From contig NZ_SMBX01000001.1 of NCBI RefSeq assembly GCF_004342005.1, positions 124,001 to 188,000 on the forward strand: a DNA stretch of 64,000 bases, given 5' to 3'. A program made the position numbers and the translations under genes. Numbering within the stretch: the first letter of the stretch is position 1; each line of letters begins with the position of its first letter. The notes below the pieces were generated by a model. That model was given only the letters and a program-made list of their open reading frames with translations, had not been told where the DNA came from and searched no databases. This DNA comes from Paracandidimonas soli. Lineage in GTDB: Bacteria > Pseudomonadota > Gammaproteobacteria > Burkholderiales > Burkholderiaceae_B. Shown here piece by piece: positions 26,704-35,557 of the stretch.

Positions 26704-29700
26704 GAGGACAGGCGCAGCCAGGCCTCGTACAGCGCCATGTCCACCAGGCCGACCACAGACGACGCGTTGTTGCGCCAGTTGGCGGCGCGCTCGATGAATG
26801 CTTCCACGGCTGTACGTGGCAGCCGGCCGAACAGGGGGGCCAGGTCCTGCCTGGCATAGGCCGTCCTGCCGTCTTCCTGGTCGACGCGCCTGTCCGTATC
26901 CGCCTGGCGTTGCAGCGTGGAGCGGTTATCGTTCAGCAGCGGTTCCGTGACCTGGCGCAGCGCGGTTGCCAGTTCCGCGAATGGCACGGACATTGCACGC
27001 GCCTGCGACCATAGCCAGCGCAATGCCAGGTCGGACAGGTCGCCCTGCCGGGCTTCCGGTTCGTCCAGCGTGTTGCCGCCGCCGAGGTCGGCATGGGCCC
27101 CGATGAAGGGTTGCTGCACGATACCGAGGTTCTCGCTGTTTTCCAGGCTGGTCAGCGGGAACAGGCTGCGGTGCTCGTTCAGCGCCACGGCGTGGGCGAC
27201 CCACCGCCAGGCGTCGGCGACCGCAAGGGAGTAGCGGTCGTTGTGCGCGCCGCCCGGCCCGAACTGCGTGACGGTATCCAGCAGCCCCATGAAGCGCAGA
27301 TCGACGCAGGCGCGGATGGCGCCGCGTAGAGGATCTTCGTAGCTGAACAGCCTCTGGTCCGTGTGGCTGGAGATCAGGTTGCCGAAGTGCAGGGCCAGCG
27401 CGGCCCCACGAGAGAAGCCGATGATGTCGATCGGCGTGGGAGCGGGTGACGAAGGACTGGCGTGCAAGGCATTGAGGAGATGCTGCCATTGGGTTTCGAT
27501 GATTTGCGGCGCGCTGTGGCCGATGGCCGCATCCAGGTCCGGATAGTAGGGATTGCCGGGACCGCTGTGATAGTAGGCCGCGCCGCCCTGGTAGGCTTGG
27601 CTCAGCAGCCAGATATTGCTGCCGGTACGGTGATTGTGGCGCGTTCCGTCGAAGGCGAACAGCAGCAGCCCCATGGGATCGACGAAGCGCTGTGGCTGCT
27701 GGGCGGCATAGCCCAGCGCCTGGCTGCCGGGCACGGGGCCGATGGGGTCGGGCTCCAGGTATTGGCCCAGGCCAGGATGGTAGGTGCGCAGGAGGTTGTC
27801 GTGCCAGCCGGTGTCCGCATCAGCGTAGTGGCCGGGCTGGCGCAGCGGGAAATCCAGGTCGCCGCTCTGCGCCTGCAGCTGTCCCAGCGGCGAATAGGCG
27901 GCATGCCAGCGGACTTGCTGCCGGGCATCGGTGACCAGGTGCGGGGTGCCGGTCAGGTCGGCATGGATGGAGTACAGCGCATCCTGGCTTTCGCCGGCGG
28001 AGGTTGAAAGGCTATCGGCGGCGTAATCGATGAGGCCGACCGGGACGTGTCCCGCATAAAGATACCTGCGCCTGACGCGGGGAGCGCCGTCCGTCCCGTG
28101 CGATGCCGCCTCGGCGGTCAGGCGGTTGCCGGTGTAGAGAAAGTGCGTATCACGGGCGGCGGAGAGAAGGCGGATCCGATGGCCGAAGGCATTATGCGTA
28201 TGGTTGGCAACGCGTACGCCATCACGGCTGATATGCTCCAGTCTGCGGGATGGCCCATAGGAAAGCTCGTAGCCGTCCAGGCTCAAGGGCAGGCCGGACG
28301 GATCGCGCGGGATGGCAGGCAGCGTGCGCTCGGGCGGAGCATTTTCCCGTAGCTTCAGGGAGGATGCCAGGGCGCCGCTGTCGTCCCAGGCATACCAGTG
28401 CATTGTGGCCGCGCGCGGATTTTTCGCCATGATCAGGCGTCGTTGCGCGTCGTGCAGGTAATGCCAGCGGTTGCTTGGCCTCCGTGGCTGGCGGGGCGAT
28501 GCCGCGTATTGCGCTATCCGCTGATGCTGCCGGAGTACGCTGCCGTCCGGATTCAGGGTTTGCGTCAGCCGCCATAGCGGCTTCGATGTCGGCGGCGTGT
28601 CCCGAAAGACTTGCAGTGTCCGGCGGTGTCCGCCGCTCAGGCTGACCTGGAGCCGGAGGCCGTTGCCATATCGATAACCGGGCCGCCCCGCATCCGAGGC
28701 GATGACGGTTTGCCGTTCTCCGCGGCGGTTTTCCCAGATCAGGCCCAGCAGGCGCCCGCCGTTTCCCCAGCGGTAATGCAGTATGCCGCCTTCCGGCAGT
28801 TCGTGCCGGAGCAGGCGGTGCTGCGCATCGTAATGGAAGCGTTCTTCCATGCGCCAGATTGCGTCGTCGGGCAAGGGCCGTTCGGTTCGGCGCAGGATCA
28901 TCCGGCCGTGGCCGTCGTATTGCCGGAATTCGTTTTCGGCAGGGTGTGCGATGAAGATCGGTTGCCGGTGGTTGTTCCAGCCCAGCATTGTTTGCTGCGA
29001 CCGTCCTTTGCCGGTTTGAATGAGAGATACCGGCAGGCCTGCCGCGTCGTAGCGCAGTGTGGCGGTATCGCCATTGGCGAATCGGCGGACCAGGCTTCGG
29101 GTATCCGAGAGGTGGCGCAGCGTTTCCCGGCCGGTCAGCGCGGACTGCCAGCCGGCGGAATCCCCGGAGGATGGGTGATAGTGCAGCATCAGTCCGGGCC
29201 AGCCGGCGCTTGCGGGCGAGATGGCGACGATGCCGCCATCGGCATTGCGTAGCAGCTGTGCTTCATTGACGGCCTGCAACCGTCCTTGTGCATCGTAGGC
29301 GGCGGACGTGCCGGGAGGCGGACAGCCGCCGCAGCCGTCGCCGTGCACGGAAGATATCAGGTATTGCCCCCGGCGCTGGAGGAAGCGCAGCTGCGTGATG
29401 CCTTGGGCGGAACGGACTTCGGTCAGGCCCGGCGCTGTCTCCGTTGCCGCCCGGAGATAGCGTATGCGGCTGTAGCCGTCTGCTGCGCTGCGTTCTCCCG
29501 TGGCGACGCCTGTGGCGCGGCCATATTTGTCGTAGTCCCAGGCGTTCAGCCGCCGCGCGGATCCATTGGGCGATTCCTGCACGATGCCGGTGACGAGACT
29601 GCGGTTTCCGGACTGATGCCTGGCTTCGTACAGATAACGGCGACGGGAGCCATCGGGCAGATGGACGAGCGACAGGCGCGACAGCGCCGCCAGTCCCTGC

Positions 29701-30419
29701 GCGGGATCGGCAGGCAAGTGCTCGAATACGTACCGGAAGCGTCCGCGCGGTGTATCCACGGCGTGCAGAAGGGCGGCCTGTCCGTGCATTGTGTAATGGA
29801 ACCGCAGCAAAAGCCCGGCCTGCCGCACTTCCGCCAATAGCCCCTCAAGCGGACCGCTGTCATGGCGCGCCAACTGAATGCTTGCGCCGGACTCCAGCAC
29901 GATGCCGATCAGGCGACCGCCCTTGTCGAAGCGCAGCCGTCGACCGGATGGCCAGCGCCATTGCCAGCCATCGACGGTTTCCGTCATGCCATCCTTTGCC
30001 GGCTCAACCGGAGAGGGGTGGGGAAGCCGGCGATGGCTTCCGTCCGCCTGGTGGATATGGATGCCGTCCTGCCTGCGCTGCAGCCTGGTGTCGTATCCCA
30101 TGCGCCAGCCTGTGCCGAGGCCGGAGCCGGATGAAGGATCCAGCGCGTTGTAGTAGCGCACCAGCTCAAGGCCTGGAGCCAGCATCGGCTCGGGCAGATC
30201 GGTTTCCTTCTGGTGTTTGTTGCCGGTGGCAATATGCACGGGATTGCCGATGCCCATGGGCAGCACGGGGCCGTCGCCGGCCTGCGATGCCGCACCGCCT
30301 TGCGCGCATGGAGGCAGCGGCTGATTGGGCGTGCACATCTGGGCAAAGGCGTTCGCCGATAGCAGGGCCGCAGCGAAAAACGCCAGCGGCGGACGGGTGA
30401 GAATGGGATGGTGGCGCAT
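26700..30419 (-). CDS. Rhs-repeat protein with C-terminal DUF2235 (Tle1-like) lipase domain
   Basis: A 1239-residue protein. Residues 1-26 are a Sec signal (hydrophobic stretch ending NAFAQ). A DUF6531-type entry, GNPVHIATGNKHQKETDL, is followed by a long YD/Rhs-repeat shell and the core motif ending FVDPMG near residue 917. The remaining 321 residues are a DUF2235 hydrolase: FAFDGT start, nucleophile Ser1003 in GFSRGAA, Asp1048 in LLDTVTQFG and His1109 in GAHADLGGG. DUF2235 enzymes such as Tle1 are phospholipase toxins of type VI secretion. There is no PAAR or VgrG, and no immunity gene is adjacent. The signal peptide suggests export by Sec. Confidence 0.85.
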   Translation of the reverse strand: MRHHPILTRPPLAFFAAALLSANAFAQMCTPNQPLPPCAQGGAASQAGDGPVLPMGIGNPVHIATGNKHQKETDLPEPMLAPGLELVRYYNALDPSSGSGLGTGWRMGYDTRLQRRQDGIHIHQADGSHRRLPHPSPVEPAKDGMTETVDGWQWRWPSGRRLRFDKGGRLIGIVLESGASIQLARHDSGPLEGLLAEVRQAGLLLRFHYTMHGQAALLHAVDTPRGRFRYVFEHLPADPAQGLAALSRLSLVHLPDGSRRRYLYEARHQSGNRSLVTGIVQESPNGSARRLNAWDYDKYGRATGVATGERSAADGYSRIRYLRAATETAPGLTEVRSAQGITQLRFLQRRGQYLISSVHGDGCGGCPPPGTSAAYDAQGRLQAVNEAQLLRNADGGIVAISPASAGWPGLMLHYHPSSGDSAGWQSALTGRETLRHLSDTRSLVRRFANGDTATLRYDAAGLPVSLIQTGKGRSQQTMLGWNNHRQPIFIAHPAENEFRQYDGHGRMILRRTERPLPDDAIWRMEERFHYDAQHRLLRHELPEGGILHYRWGNGGRLLGLIWENRRGERQTVIASDAGRPGYRYGNGLRLQVSLSGGHRRTLQVFRDTPPTSKPLWRLTQTLNPDGSVLRQHQRIAQYAASPRQPRRPSNRWHYLHDAQRRLIMAKNPRAATMHWYAWDDSGALASSLKLRENAPPERTLPAIPRDPSGLPLSLDGYELSYGPSRRLEHISRDGVRVANHTHNAFGHRIRLLSAARDTHFLYTGNRLTAEAASHGTDGAPRVRRRYLYAGHVPVGLIDYAADSLSTSAGESQDALYSIHADLTGTPHLVTDARQQVRWHAAYSPLGQLQAQSGDLDFPLRQPGHYADADTGWHDNLLRTYHPGLGQYLEPDPIGPVPGSQALGYAAQQPQRFVDPMGLLLFAFDGTRHNHRTGSNIWLLSQAYQGGAAYYHSGPGNPYYPDLDAAIGHSAPQIIETQWQHLLNALHASPSSPAPTPIDIIGFSRGAALALHFGNLISSHTDQRLFSYEDPLRGAIRACVDLRFMGLLDTVTQFGPGGAHNDRYSLAVADAWRWVAHAVALNEHRSLFPLTSLENSENLGIVQQPFIGAHADLGGGNTLDEPEARQGDLSDLALRWLWSQARAMSVPFAELATALRQVTEPLLNDNRSTLQRQADTDRRVDQEDGRTAYARQDLAPLFGRLPRTAVEAFIERAANWRNNASSVVGLVDMALYEAWLRLSS

Positions 30420-30509
30420 GATGGAACGATGAGTCCGGCTGTCGTTCCATCATGCATGGCGAATACGGTTTCCAGCAGCTTGTCGGGCTGAAAATATCCG
30501 CTACGGAAA

Positions 30510-31415
30510 CTACGCAGCGGACACCCACTGGGTAGGAGCGAAGCTGCAGACGGCGCGCGCAATATGGGCGACCTCTCGGTAGAACGCCGTGTGCTCGTCA
30601 TGCTTGCGGAACAGGGCGGAGTACATCAGGCGCGGCTGTTGCTTGCGTGTCAGCAGGCGCACCAGCCGGCCGCTGGCAACCATGGGAGCAAAATACTCCT
30701 CAGGCAGGCAACTGATGCCTTGTCCCGCCGAAACCAGGCTGGCCGTGGCAATGAGGCTGTTGATGGTAAAGACGGCAGTATCCGCCTTATGGGGATGCAG
30801 CCAGTCGTCATACACCTGGCTCAATGCGGACTCATGGTTCTGGCGGATGATCGGCATCTCGGCGAGATCGCGCAGGCAATGGCTGCGCGTATTGTTCATC
30901 TCCGGGCCGCCTACCCACATCAGCCGCAACTCTCTCAGATCGACGCAATGCAGCAGCGGGTGCGCAGGCGGACGCTGCTGGATGCTGAGTTGAATCGTAT
31001 TGTTCAGCAGCATTTGCTGCAGCTCCGCACGCATGCCGATGACGATTTTCAGTTGAATGCCCGGATAGCAGGCCTTCAACTGTTCGATCATCAGGGACAG
31101 CCAGGTGATGGCGGTGATTTCAGTGACGCCGATGGCCAGTCTCTGCGCAGGCGCCCTGGGGGCGCGGAACCTTTGCAGCAGCGCATCGTGCTGCTGCAAC
31201 AGAGGTTCGACCATGCGCAGCACGGCATGCCCGTCATCCGTCAGCACATTGTGTCTGCCCGTGCGCGTGAACAGCCGTACGTCCAATGTCTGCTCCAACT
31301 GGCGTATGCGTTTGATCACTGCGGATTGTGTTGTGCAGAGCTTTTCGGAACAGGCATTCAGCGTACCGAGCGTGGCTGTCCAGTAGAAGGCTTCCATTTG
31401 CCTGTGGCTTGGCAT
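30510..31415 (-). CDS. LysR-family transcriptional regulator
   Basis: A 301-residue LysR regulator. ATG 31415 is chosen because AGGAAAG lies at proper spacing; an upstream start at 31439 is less likely. The N-terminal helix-turn-helix reads ATLGTLNACSEKLCTTQSAV, an atypical recognition helix rich in cysteine. The effector domain follows, with LAIGVTEITAITWL as its first strand. It is divergent from the RraA-Bug pair, which it probably controls in response to the imported acid. Its stop lies 91 bases from the Rhs gene start. Confidence 0.88.
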   Translation of the reverse strand: MPSHRQMEAFYWTATLGTLNACSEKLCTTQSAVIKRIRQLEQTLDVRLFTRTGRHNVLTDDGHAVLRMVEPLLQQHDALLQRFRAPRAPAQRLAIGVTEITAITWLSLMIEQLKACYPGIQLKIVIGMRAELQQMLLNNTIQLSIQQRPPAHPLLHCVDLRELRLMWVGGPEMNNTRSHCLRDLAEMPIIRQNHESALSQVYDDWLHPHKADTAVFTINSLIATASLVSAGQGISCLPEEYFAPMVASGRLVRLLTRKQQPRLMYSALFRKHDEHTAFYREVAHIARAVCSFAPTQWVSAA

Positions 31416-31554
31416 GAGACTTTCCTGTTTGGAAAACATTAAGTGGCTGTTTATTCAATATACAGGAATGTTTCGAAAGCCCACAATGCGAGGCTCTCCG
31501 GTTGCTTGAGTCTTGCTGCCGGAGCATTGAAAGCATAGAGAATGGTGGGATCGC

Positions 31555-32163
31555 ATGGCGGAATTTCATGAGTGGTTTGCGGGGCTTTCCGCGTCGTTGG
31601 TGTCCGATAGCCTCGACCGGTTGCGCGGGACGCATGGGTTGAGGCCGATGCATGGAGCGCAGCCCCTGCTCGGTCGCGCCTTGACTGTGCAGGTCGCGCC
31701 GGGAGACAACCTGTACATCCATGCCGCGCTGCGCCAGGCTAAACCCGGCGACGTGATGGTGGTCGATGGCGCCGGCAATACGGAGCGCGCGCTGGTCGGA
31801 GAGATATTGTTGAGCGCAGCGCGTGCTCGGGGCGTGCTCGGATTTGTCGTGGATGGCGCAGTCCGCGATGTGGATGCGTTCATCCGTGAAGGGTTTCCCT
31901 GCTATGGGAGGAATGTCACGCCACGCGGTCCATACAAAAATGGGCCTGGAAGCATCAACGGCACGGTGAGTATCGATGGCAACCTGGTGTCGCCCGGCGA
32001 CATCGTCCTGGGTGATGCCGATGGCCTGGTCTTCATCCCGGCGGACCAGGCCGGGCAGGTCGCCCGGCAAGCGCGCAGCCTGCATGCAAAAGAGCAGCGC
32101 ATATTGGCGGATATTGCCGCGGGCGCCTACGACGACACATGGCTGGATGCCATCATCAAGTAA
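31555..32163 (+). CDS. RraA-like / 4-hydroxy-4-methyl-2-oxoglutarate aldolase family protein
   Basis: A 202-residue protein of the RraA fold. The active-site block VVDGAVRDVDAF supplies the conserved Arg and Asp of class II pyruvate aldolases, and GDVMVVDGAGN is the preceding glycine loop. True HMG/CHA aldolases split oxo-acids such as 4-hydroxy-4-methyl-2-oxoglutarate to pyruvate. The alternative, RNase E inhibition, is less likely beside a catabolic Bug receptor. It is the first gene of a pair with the receptor at 32229 and is divergent from LysR. Confidence 0.83.
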   Translation: MAEFHEWFAGLSASLVSDSLDRLRGTHGLRPMHGAQPLLGRALTVQVAPGDNLYIHAALRQAKPGDVMVVDGAGNTERALVGEILLSAARARGVLGFVVDGAVRDVDAFIREGFPCYGRNVTPRGPYKNGPGSINGTVSIDGNLVSPGDIVLGDADGLVFIPADQAGQVARQARSLHAKEQRILADIAAGAYDDTWLDAIIK

Positions 32164-32228
32164 AACTTATCAGCCCAGGCGAAAAAAGATCGGCGCCACG
32201 CCGTGATGAATGAAGCATAGGAGACGAC

Positions 32229-33212
32229 ATGTCATTCAAAGTCAAAACACGAATTGTTCCGTTCCTGGCAGTTGCCGCGCTTGTCGGCCTGTCGCCTGCG
32301 CAGGCGCAAGACGCTGCATATCCGGAGAAGCCGATCAAACTGGTCGTGCCGTGGGCTCCAGGGGGAGCAACGGATGTGATCGCCCGCATTATCGGAAAGC
32401 GCCTGGGAGAGGAGTTGGGCCAGACCGTGGTGGTCGAGAACAAGGGAGGTGCGGGCGGCAATATCGGCACGGCATCGTTTGTCAGGGAAAAGCCGGACGG
32501 CTATACGCTGTTGATGACGACCAGTTCGACCAACGCAATCAATCCGCACCTCTATGCCCAGACAGGCTATGACGCGGAAAAGGATTTTGCGCATGTCGCG
32601 CTGGTCGGCTCCATCCCCAATGTGCTGGAGGTTCCTGCCAAGTCCCGGTTTGAAACGGCATCCCAGTTGCTGGACTATGCGAAGGCGAATCCTGGAAAGC
32701 TGAACTACGGATCGGCGGGCGTAGGCTCGTCCCAGCACCTGGCTGCCGCCCAGCTGATACAGAGCGCAGGAATCGACATCACGCATATCCCATACAAAGG
32801 CAGCGGTCCGGCGGTAGCCGATCTGTTGGGCGCCAATCTGGATCTGATGCTGGATACGGGGTCTTTGGCCCAGGTCAGGGCGGGTGCATTGCGCGCTTTG
32901 GCCGTGGCCTCGAAGACGCGCCTGAGTGTACTGCCCGAAGTGCCGACGTTTGATGAGATCGGACTGAAGGACATGTATGCCGCTGCCTGGTATGGCGTGG
33001 CGGCGCATGCCGCGACGCCTGCGCCAGTGGTAGAGCGACTGAACCAGGAGATCCTGAAGATCCTGAAGGAGCCCGCCATCGTAGAACAGCTGGAAAAGAT
33101 GGGCGTGCAGATCGGGGAGCCGTTCACTCCCGCGCAACTGGATGCGTTCGTGCTGTCGGAAATCAAGCGGTTCAAGTCGTTGGTGGAGATGTCCGGAGCC
33201 AAGCTCGAATAG
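32229..33212 (+). CDS. Tripartite tricarboxylate transporter receptor (Bug family)
   Basis: A 327-residue periplasmic receptor whose signal ends near PAQAQ. The Bug core is clear: IKLVVPWAPGGATDVIARII, VVENKGGAGGNIG, EKPDGYTLLMTTSSTNAINP and ITHIPYKGSGPAVADLLG. It binds a carboxylate for a TctAB permease encoded elsewhere. GGAGACGAC precedes the start. It follows the RraA-like gene by 65 bases, consistent with uptake of a substrate that the aldolase pathway degrades. Confidence 0.92.
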   Translation: MSFKVKTRIVPFLAVAALVGLSPAQAQDAAYPEKPIKLVVPWAPGGATDVIARIIGKRLGEELGQTVVVENKGGAGGNIGTASFVREKPDGYTLLMTTSSTNAINPHLYAQTGYDAEKDFAHVALVGSIPNVLEVPAKSRFETASQLLDYAKANPGKLNYGSAGVGSSQHLAAAQLIQSAGIDITHIPYKGSGPAVADLLGANLDLMLDTGSLAQVRAGALRALAVASKTRLSVLPEVPTFDEIGLKDMYAAAWYGVAAHAATPAPVVERLNQEILKILKEPAIVEQLEKMGVQIGEPFTPAQLDAFVLSEIKRFKSLVEMSGAKLE

Positions 33213-33244
33213 CCTGGTTCTTGCGATAGGCTGCTCATGAAACG

Positions 33245-33273
33245 GACCCGTCTTGTCAGAGATAAGACGGGTC
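33245..33273 (+). terminator. Probable terminator after the RraA-Bug operon
   Basis: A 10-bp stem GACCCGTCTT with its complement and a 9-nt loop begins 33 bases after the Bug receptor stop. The following TTCGGG is only weakly T-rich, so termination efficiency is uncertain. Confidence 0.6.
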
Positions 33274-33389
33274 TTCGGGCATCCGGGTGCGACGATTTGG
33301 CGCTTGCAGCCGGTTTCGCGCGCAAAGCAGCTTGGCAGCATTCCGTAGTTGCATTAATGTATGGAAATGTCCATCTCGGGAGATACGCA

Positions 33390-33734
33390 ATGCTGCTAGT
33401 TTTTCATTCCGAACCAGCACAGGATGTCATGATGCTGTCTTCGCATGCGTTGCCCGTCTTGCAGGCCACGGGCAGGGATTACTCCGACGGCGTGCCGGAG
33501 CGCGGCGCGTTTTCCGCCGAGCAGTTGCCCGCAGCCATTGCCGGCATCGAGCGGGCCATCGCTGAAGGAGAGCCTGTTACGCCTTTCGGCGATGAGCATG
33601 ACGCCGATCACAAGCCTGCGGCCATGGACCAGGCGGTCAACTTCCACCAGCGCGCCTATCCTCTGCTGGACATGATGCGCCTGGCGCTGGCCCAGGGAAA
33701 GAGCGTCATGTGGGAACCCGCCTCGAACTGGTGA
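33390..33734 (+). CDS. DUF1840 family protein
   Basis: A 114-residue soluble protein. It starts MLLVFHSEPAQDVMML, the family N-terminus, and GGGAG lies upstream of the chosen ATG. The segment GAFSAEQLPAAIAGIERAI and the conserved FHQRAYPLLDMMRLA also match the family, which is widespread in Burkholderiales and has no known function. It stands alone between the Bug operon and the ABC importer. A REP-like hairpin lies 17 bases past its stop. Confidence 0.83.
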   Translation: MLLVFHSEPAQDVMMLSSHALPVLQATGRDYSDGVPERGAFSAEQLPAAIAGIERAIAEGEPVTPFGDEHDADHKPAAMDQAVNFHQRAYPLLDMMRLALAQGKSVMWEPASNW

Positions 33735-33750
33735 TCGCGCCCATGCGCAA

Positions 33751-33772
33751 GCGCCGGCCTGAAGGCCGGCGC
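33751..33772. repeat. REP-like hairpin with TGAA loop
   Basis: GCGCCGGCC, loop TGAA, GGCCGGCGC: a 9-bp perfect stem in the gap between DUF1840 and the convergent ABC permease. On the minus strand it is preceded by TTAGGA, like the GTAG/GGAG heads of bacterial REP elements. The same TGAA-loop design occurs in repeat R. It may also terminate either gene. Confidence 0.55.
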
Positions 33773-33826
33773 TCCTAACGGTACGTATTCGCCGTATCGG
33801 CGCGGGTGTTTTTCCGCAATGCGCGG

Positions 33827-34636
33827 TCAGCGTATGCCGGCCCGCATGAACGATTGCACGAACTGGCGCTGGAACAGCAGGAACGCCACCAGCAATGGCG
33901 CCGAGCTGAGCAGGGTGGCGGCTGTGATGATGGACCAGTCGATGCCCTGGTCGGTCGAAGCGAACACCTGCAGGCCCACGGTCAGCGGGCGCGACTCGAC
34001 CGAGTTGGTGATGATGAGCGGCCACAGGAAATTGTTCCAGTGGTGGCTGACCGATACCAGGCCGTAGGCGATATACACGGGCCTGGCCAGCGGCACATAT
34101 ACTTTCAGCAATATCCGCCAGCGGCTGGCGCCTTCGACCAGGGCGGCTTCTTCCAGCTCGCGCGGAACGGTCTTGAACGTTTGGCGCAGCAGGAAAATAC
34201 CGAAGGAGGATGCGAAGTACGGCAGGCCGATGGCGAATATAGTGTCGCGCACGCCCAGCCAGGACATCAGCCGATAGTTTTCCACGATCAGCACGTCGGG
34301 CATGATCATCAGCTGCAGCAGCACCAGGAAGAACATGAGCTCCCGGCCGGGAAACGCCATGCGCGCGAACGCATATGCCGCCATGGTGGACAGGACGAAC
34401 TGCGCCGCCAGGATCATGGTGACCAGCAGGAACGTATTCAGGAAATAGCGCGCGAACGGCGCGGCATCCCAGGCTGCGCGGAAGTTATCCAGTGTCAGCG
34501 GTGCGAACAGTTCGAAGCGCGTGGCGTAGGCGGACGGGTGGAACGCAGCCCAGACAGCGTAGGCAAGCGGCAGTATCCACAGCAGGCCCAGCAGCCAGGC
34601 GCCCAGGGTTTCCAGCTTGTTCGTGTCTTGCGTCAT
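33827..34636 (-). CDS. ABC transporter permease, UgpE/MalG type
   Basis: A 269-residue inner-membrane permease with six helices. The ABC-contact EAA loop is EEAALVEGASRWRILLKVYVPL, which docks to the ATPase. It starts at ATG 34636, overlapping the upstream permease stop by four bases. Together with the UgpA-like protein it forms the channel of a carbohydrate- or glycerophosphodiester-type importer. It is last in the minus-strand cluster ATPase - binding protein - permease - permease. Confidence 0.9.
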   Translation of the reverse strand: MTQDTNKLETLGAWLLGLLWILPLAYAVWAAFHPSAYATRFELFAPLTLDNFRAAWDAAPFARYFLNTFLLVTMILAAQFVLSTMAAYAFARMAFPGRELMFFLVLLQLMIMPDVLIVENYRLMSWLGVRDTIFAIGLPYFASSFGIFLLRQTFKTVPRELEEAALVEGASRWRILLKVYVPLARPVYIAYGLVSVSHHWNNFLWPLIITNSVESRPLTVGLQVFASTDQGIDWSIITAATLLSSAPLLVAFLLFQRQFVQSFMRAGIR

Positions 34637-35532
34637 TGGTAGTGCACCTGCTTGTCGAGCCAGCGGAACTTGATCAACGCTGCCAGCGCAAGAATGGTCA
34701 GCAGCACGACGGACAGCGTCGCGGCATAGGAGGTATCCCAGAAGCTGAAGCCGACCTGGTAGATGTAGTAAAGCAGCAGTGTGCTGGCGTTGTCGGGGCC
34801 GCCCTTGGTCATGACGACCACATGGTCGACCAACCGGAATGCATTGATCAGGGCGTTGACCAGCACGAACAGCGTGGTGGGCATCAGCAACGGGAACAGA
34901 ATGCGGCGGAAGTAGTTCCAGCGCGACGAGCCTTCCAGCATGGCAGCCTCGCGCAAGGAGGGCGGAACCTGCTGCAGCGCAGCCAGATAGAAGATCATGA
35001 AGAAGCCGGCTTCCTTCCAGATGGCGACCACGATCAGCGCGGGCAGGGCGGTGTCGGGGCTGCCCAGCCAGTTCACGTTGCCCAGCCCGAACCATTGGCC
35101 TATCTGGGCCAGCAGGCCATATTGCGGCGTGTAGAAGAACAGCCATATGTTGGCGACCGCAACCATGGGCAGTATGGTCGGCGTGAAGTAGGCCAGGCGC
35201 AGGAAGCCTCGCCCGGCCATGTTGCGGTTGACCCATAACGCCATCAGCAGCGCGATGGCGATGGATACGGGAATGGTCCAGAACGCATAGACCAAGTTGT
35301 TCCACATCGCTTGCCAGAACACCGGGTCATCGCGCAGCACAGCATAGTTATCCAGGCCGACGAACACGGCGGGGCGCGCGCCGCGCGGCGTGGAGAACAG
35401 GCTGCTCCACAAGGTGGCCAGCGCCGGGTAATGCGTGAAGGCGACCAGCAATACCATGGCTGGCAACAGCATCAGCCAGCCATGGACTGCTGTGAAGAAA
35501 CCCGTACGCGTGCTCGAAGAGTATTGCCGCAT
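34633..35532 (-). CDS. ABC transporter permease, UgpA/MalF type
   Basis: A 299-residue permease with six helices. The start is the ATG at 35532; an in-frame GTG at 35547 is possible, and neither has a strong ribosome-binding site. The EAA loop REAAMLEGSSRWNYFRRILF fits the UgpA subfamily. It heterodimerises with the following permease. The upstream binding-protein gene stops 25 bases from its shadowed start, so all four genes are likely one transcript. Confidence 0.9.
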   Translation of the reverse strand: MRQYSSSTRTGFFTAVHGWLMLLPAMVLLVAFTHYPALATLWSSLFSTPRGARPAVFVGLDNYAVLRDDPVFWQAMWNNLVYAFWTIPVSIAIALLMALWVNRNMAGRGFLRLAYFTPTILPMVAVANIWLFFYTPQYGLLAQIGQWFGLGNVNWLGSPDTALPALIVVAIWKEAGFFMIFYLAALQQVPPSLREAAMLEGSSRWNYFRRILFPLLMPTTLFVLVNALINAFRLVDHVVVMTKGGPDNASTLLLYYIYQVGFSFWDTSYAATLSVVLLTILALAALIKFRWLDKQVHYQ

Positions 35533-35557
35533 TGTCAGCCGTTGCACGTGAGGCGTA

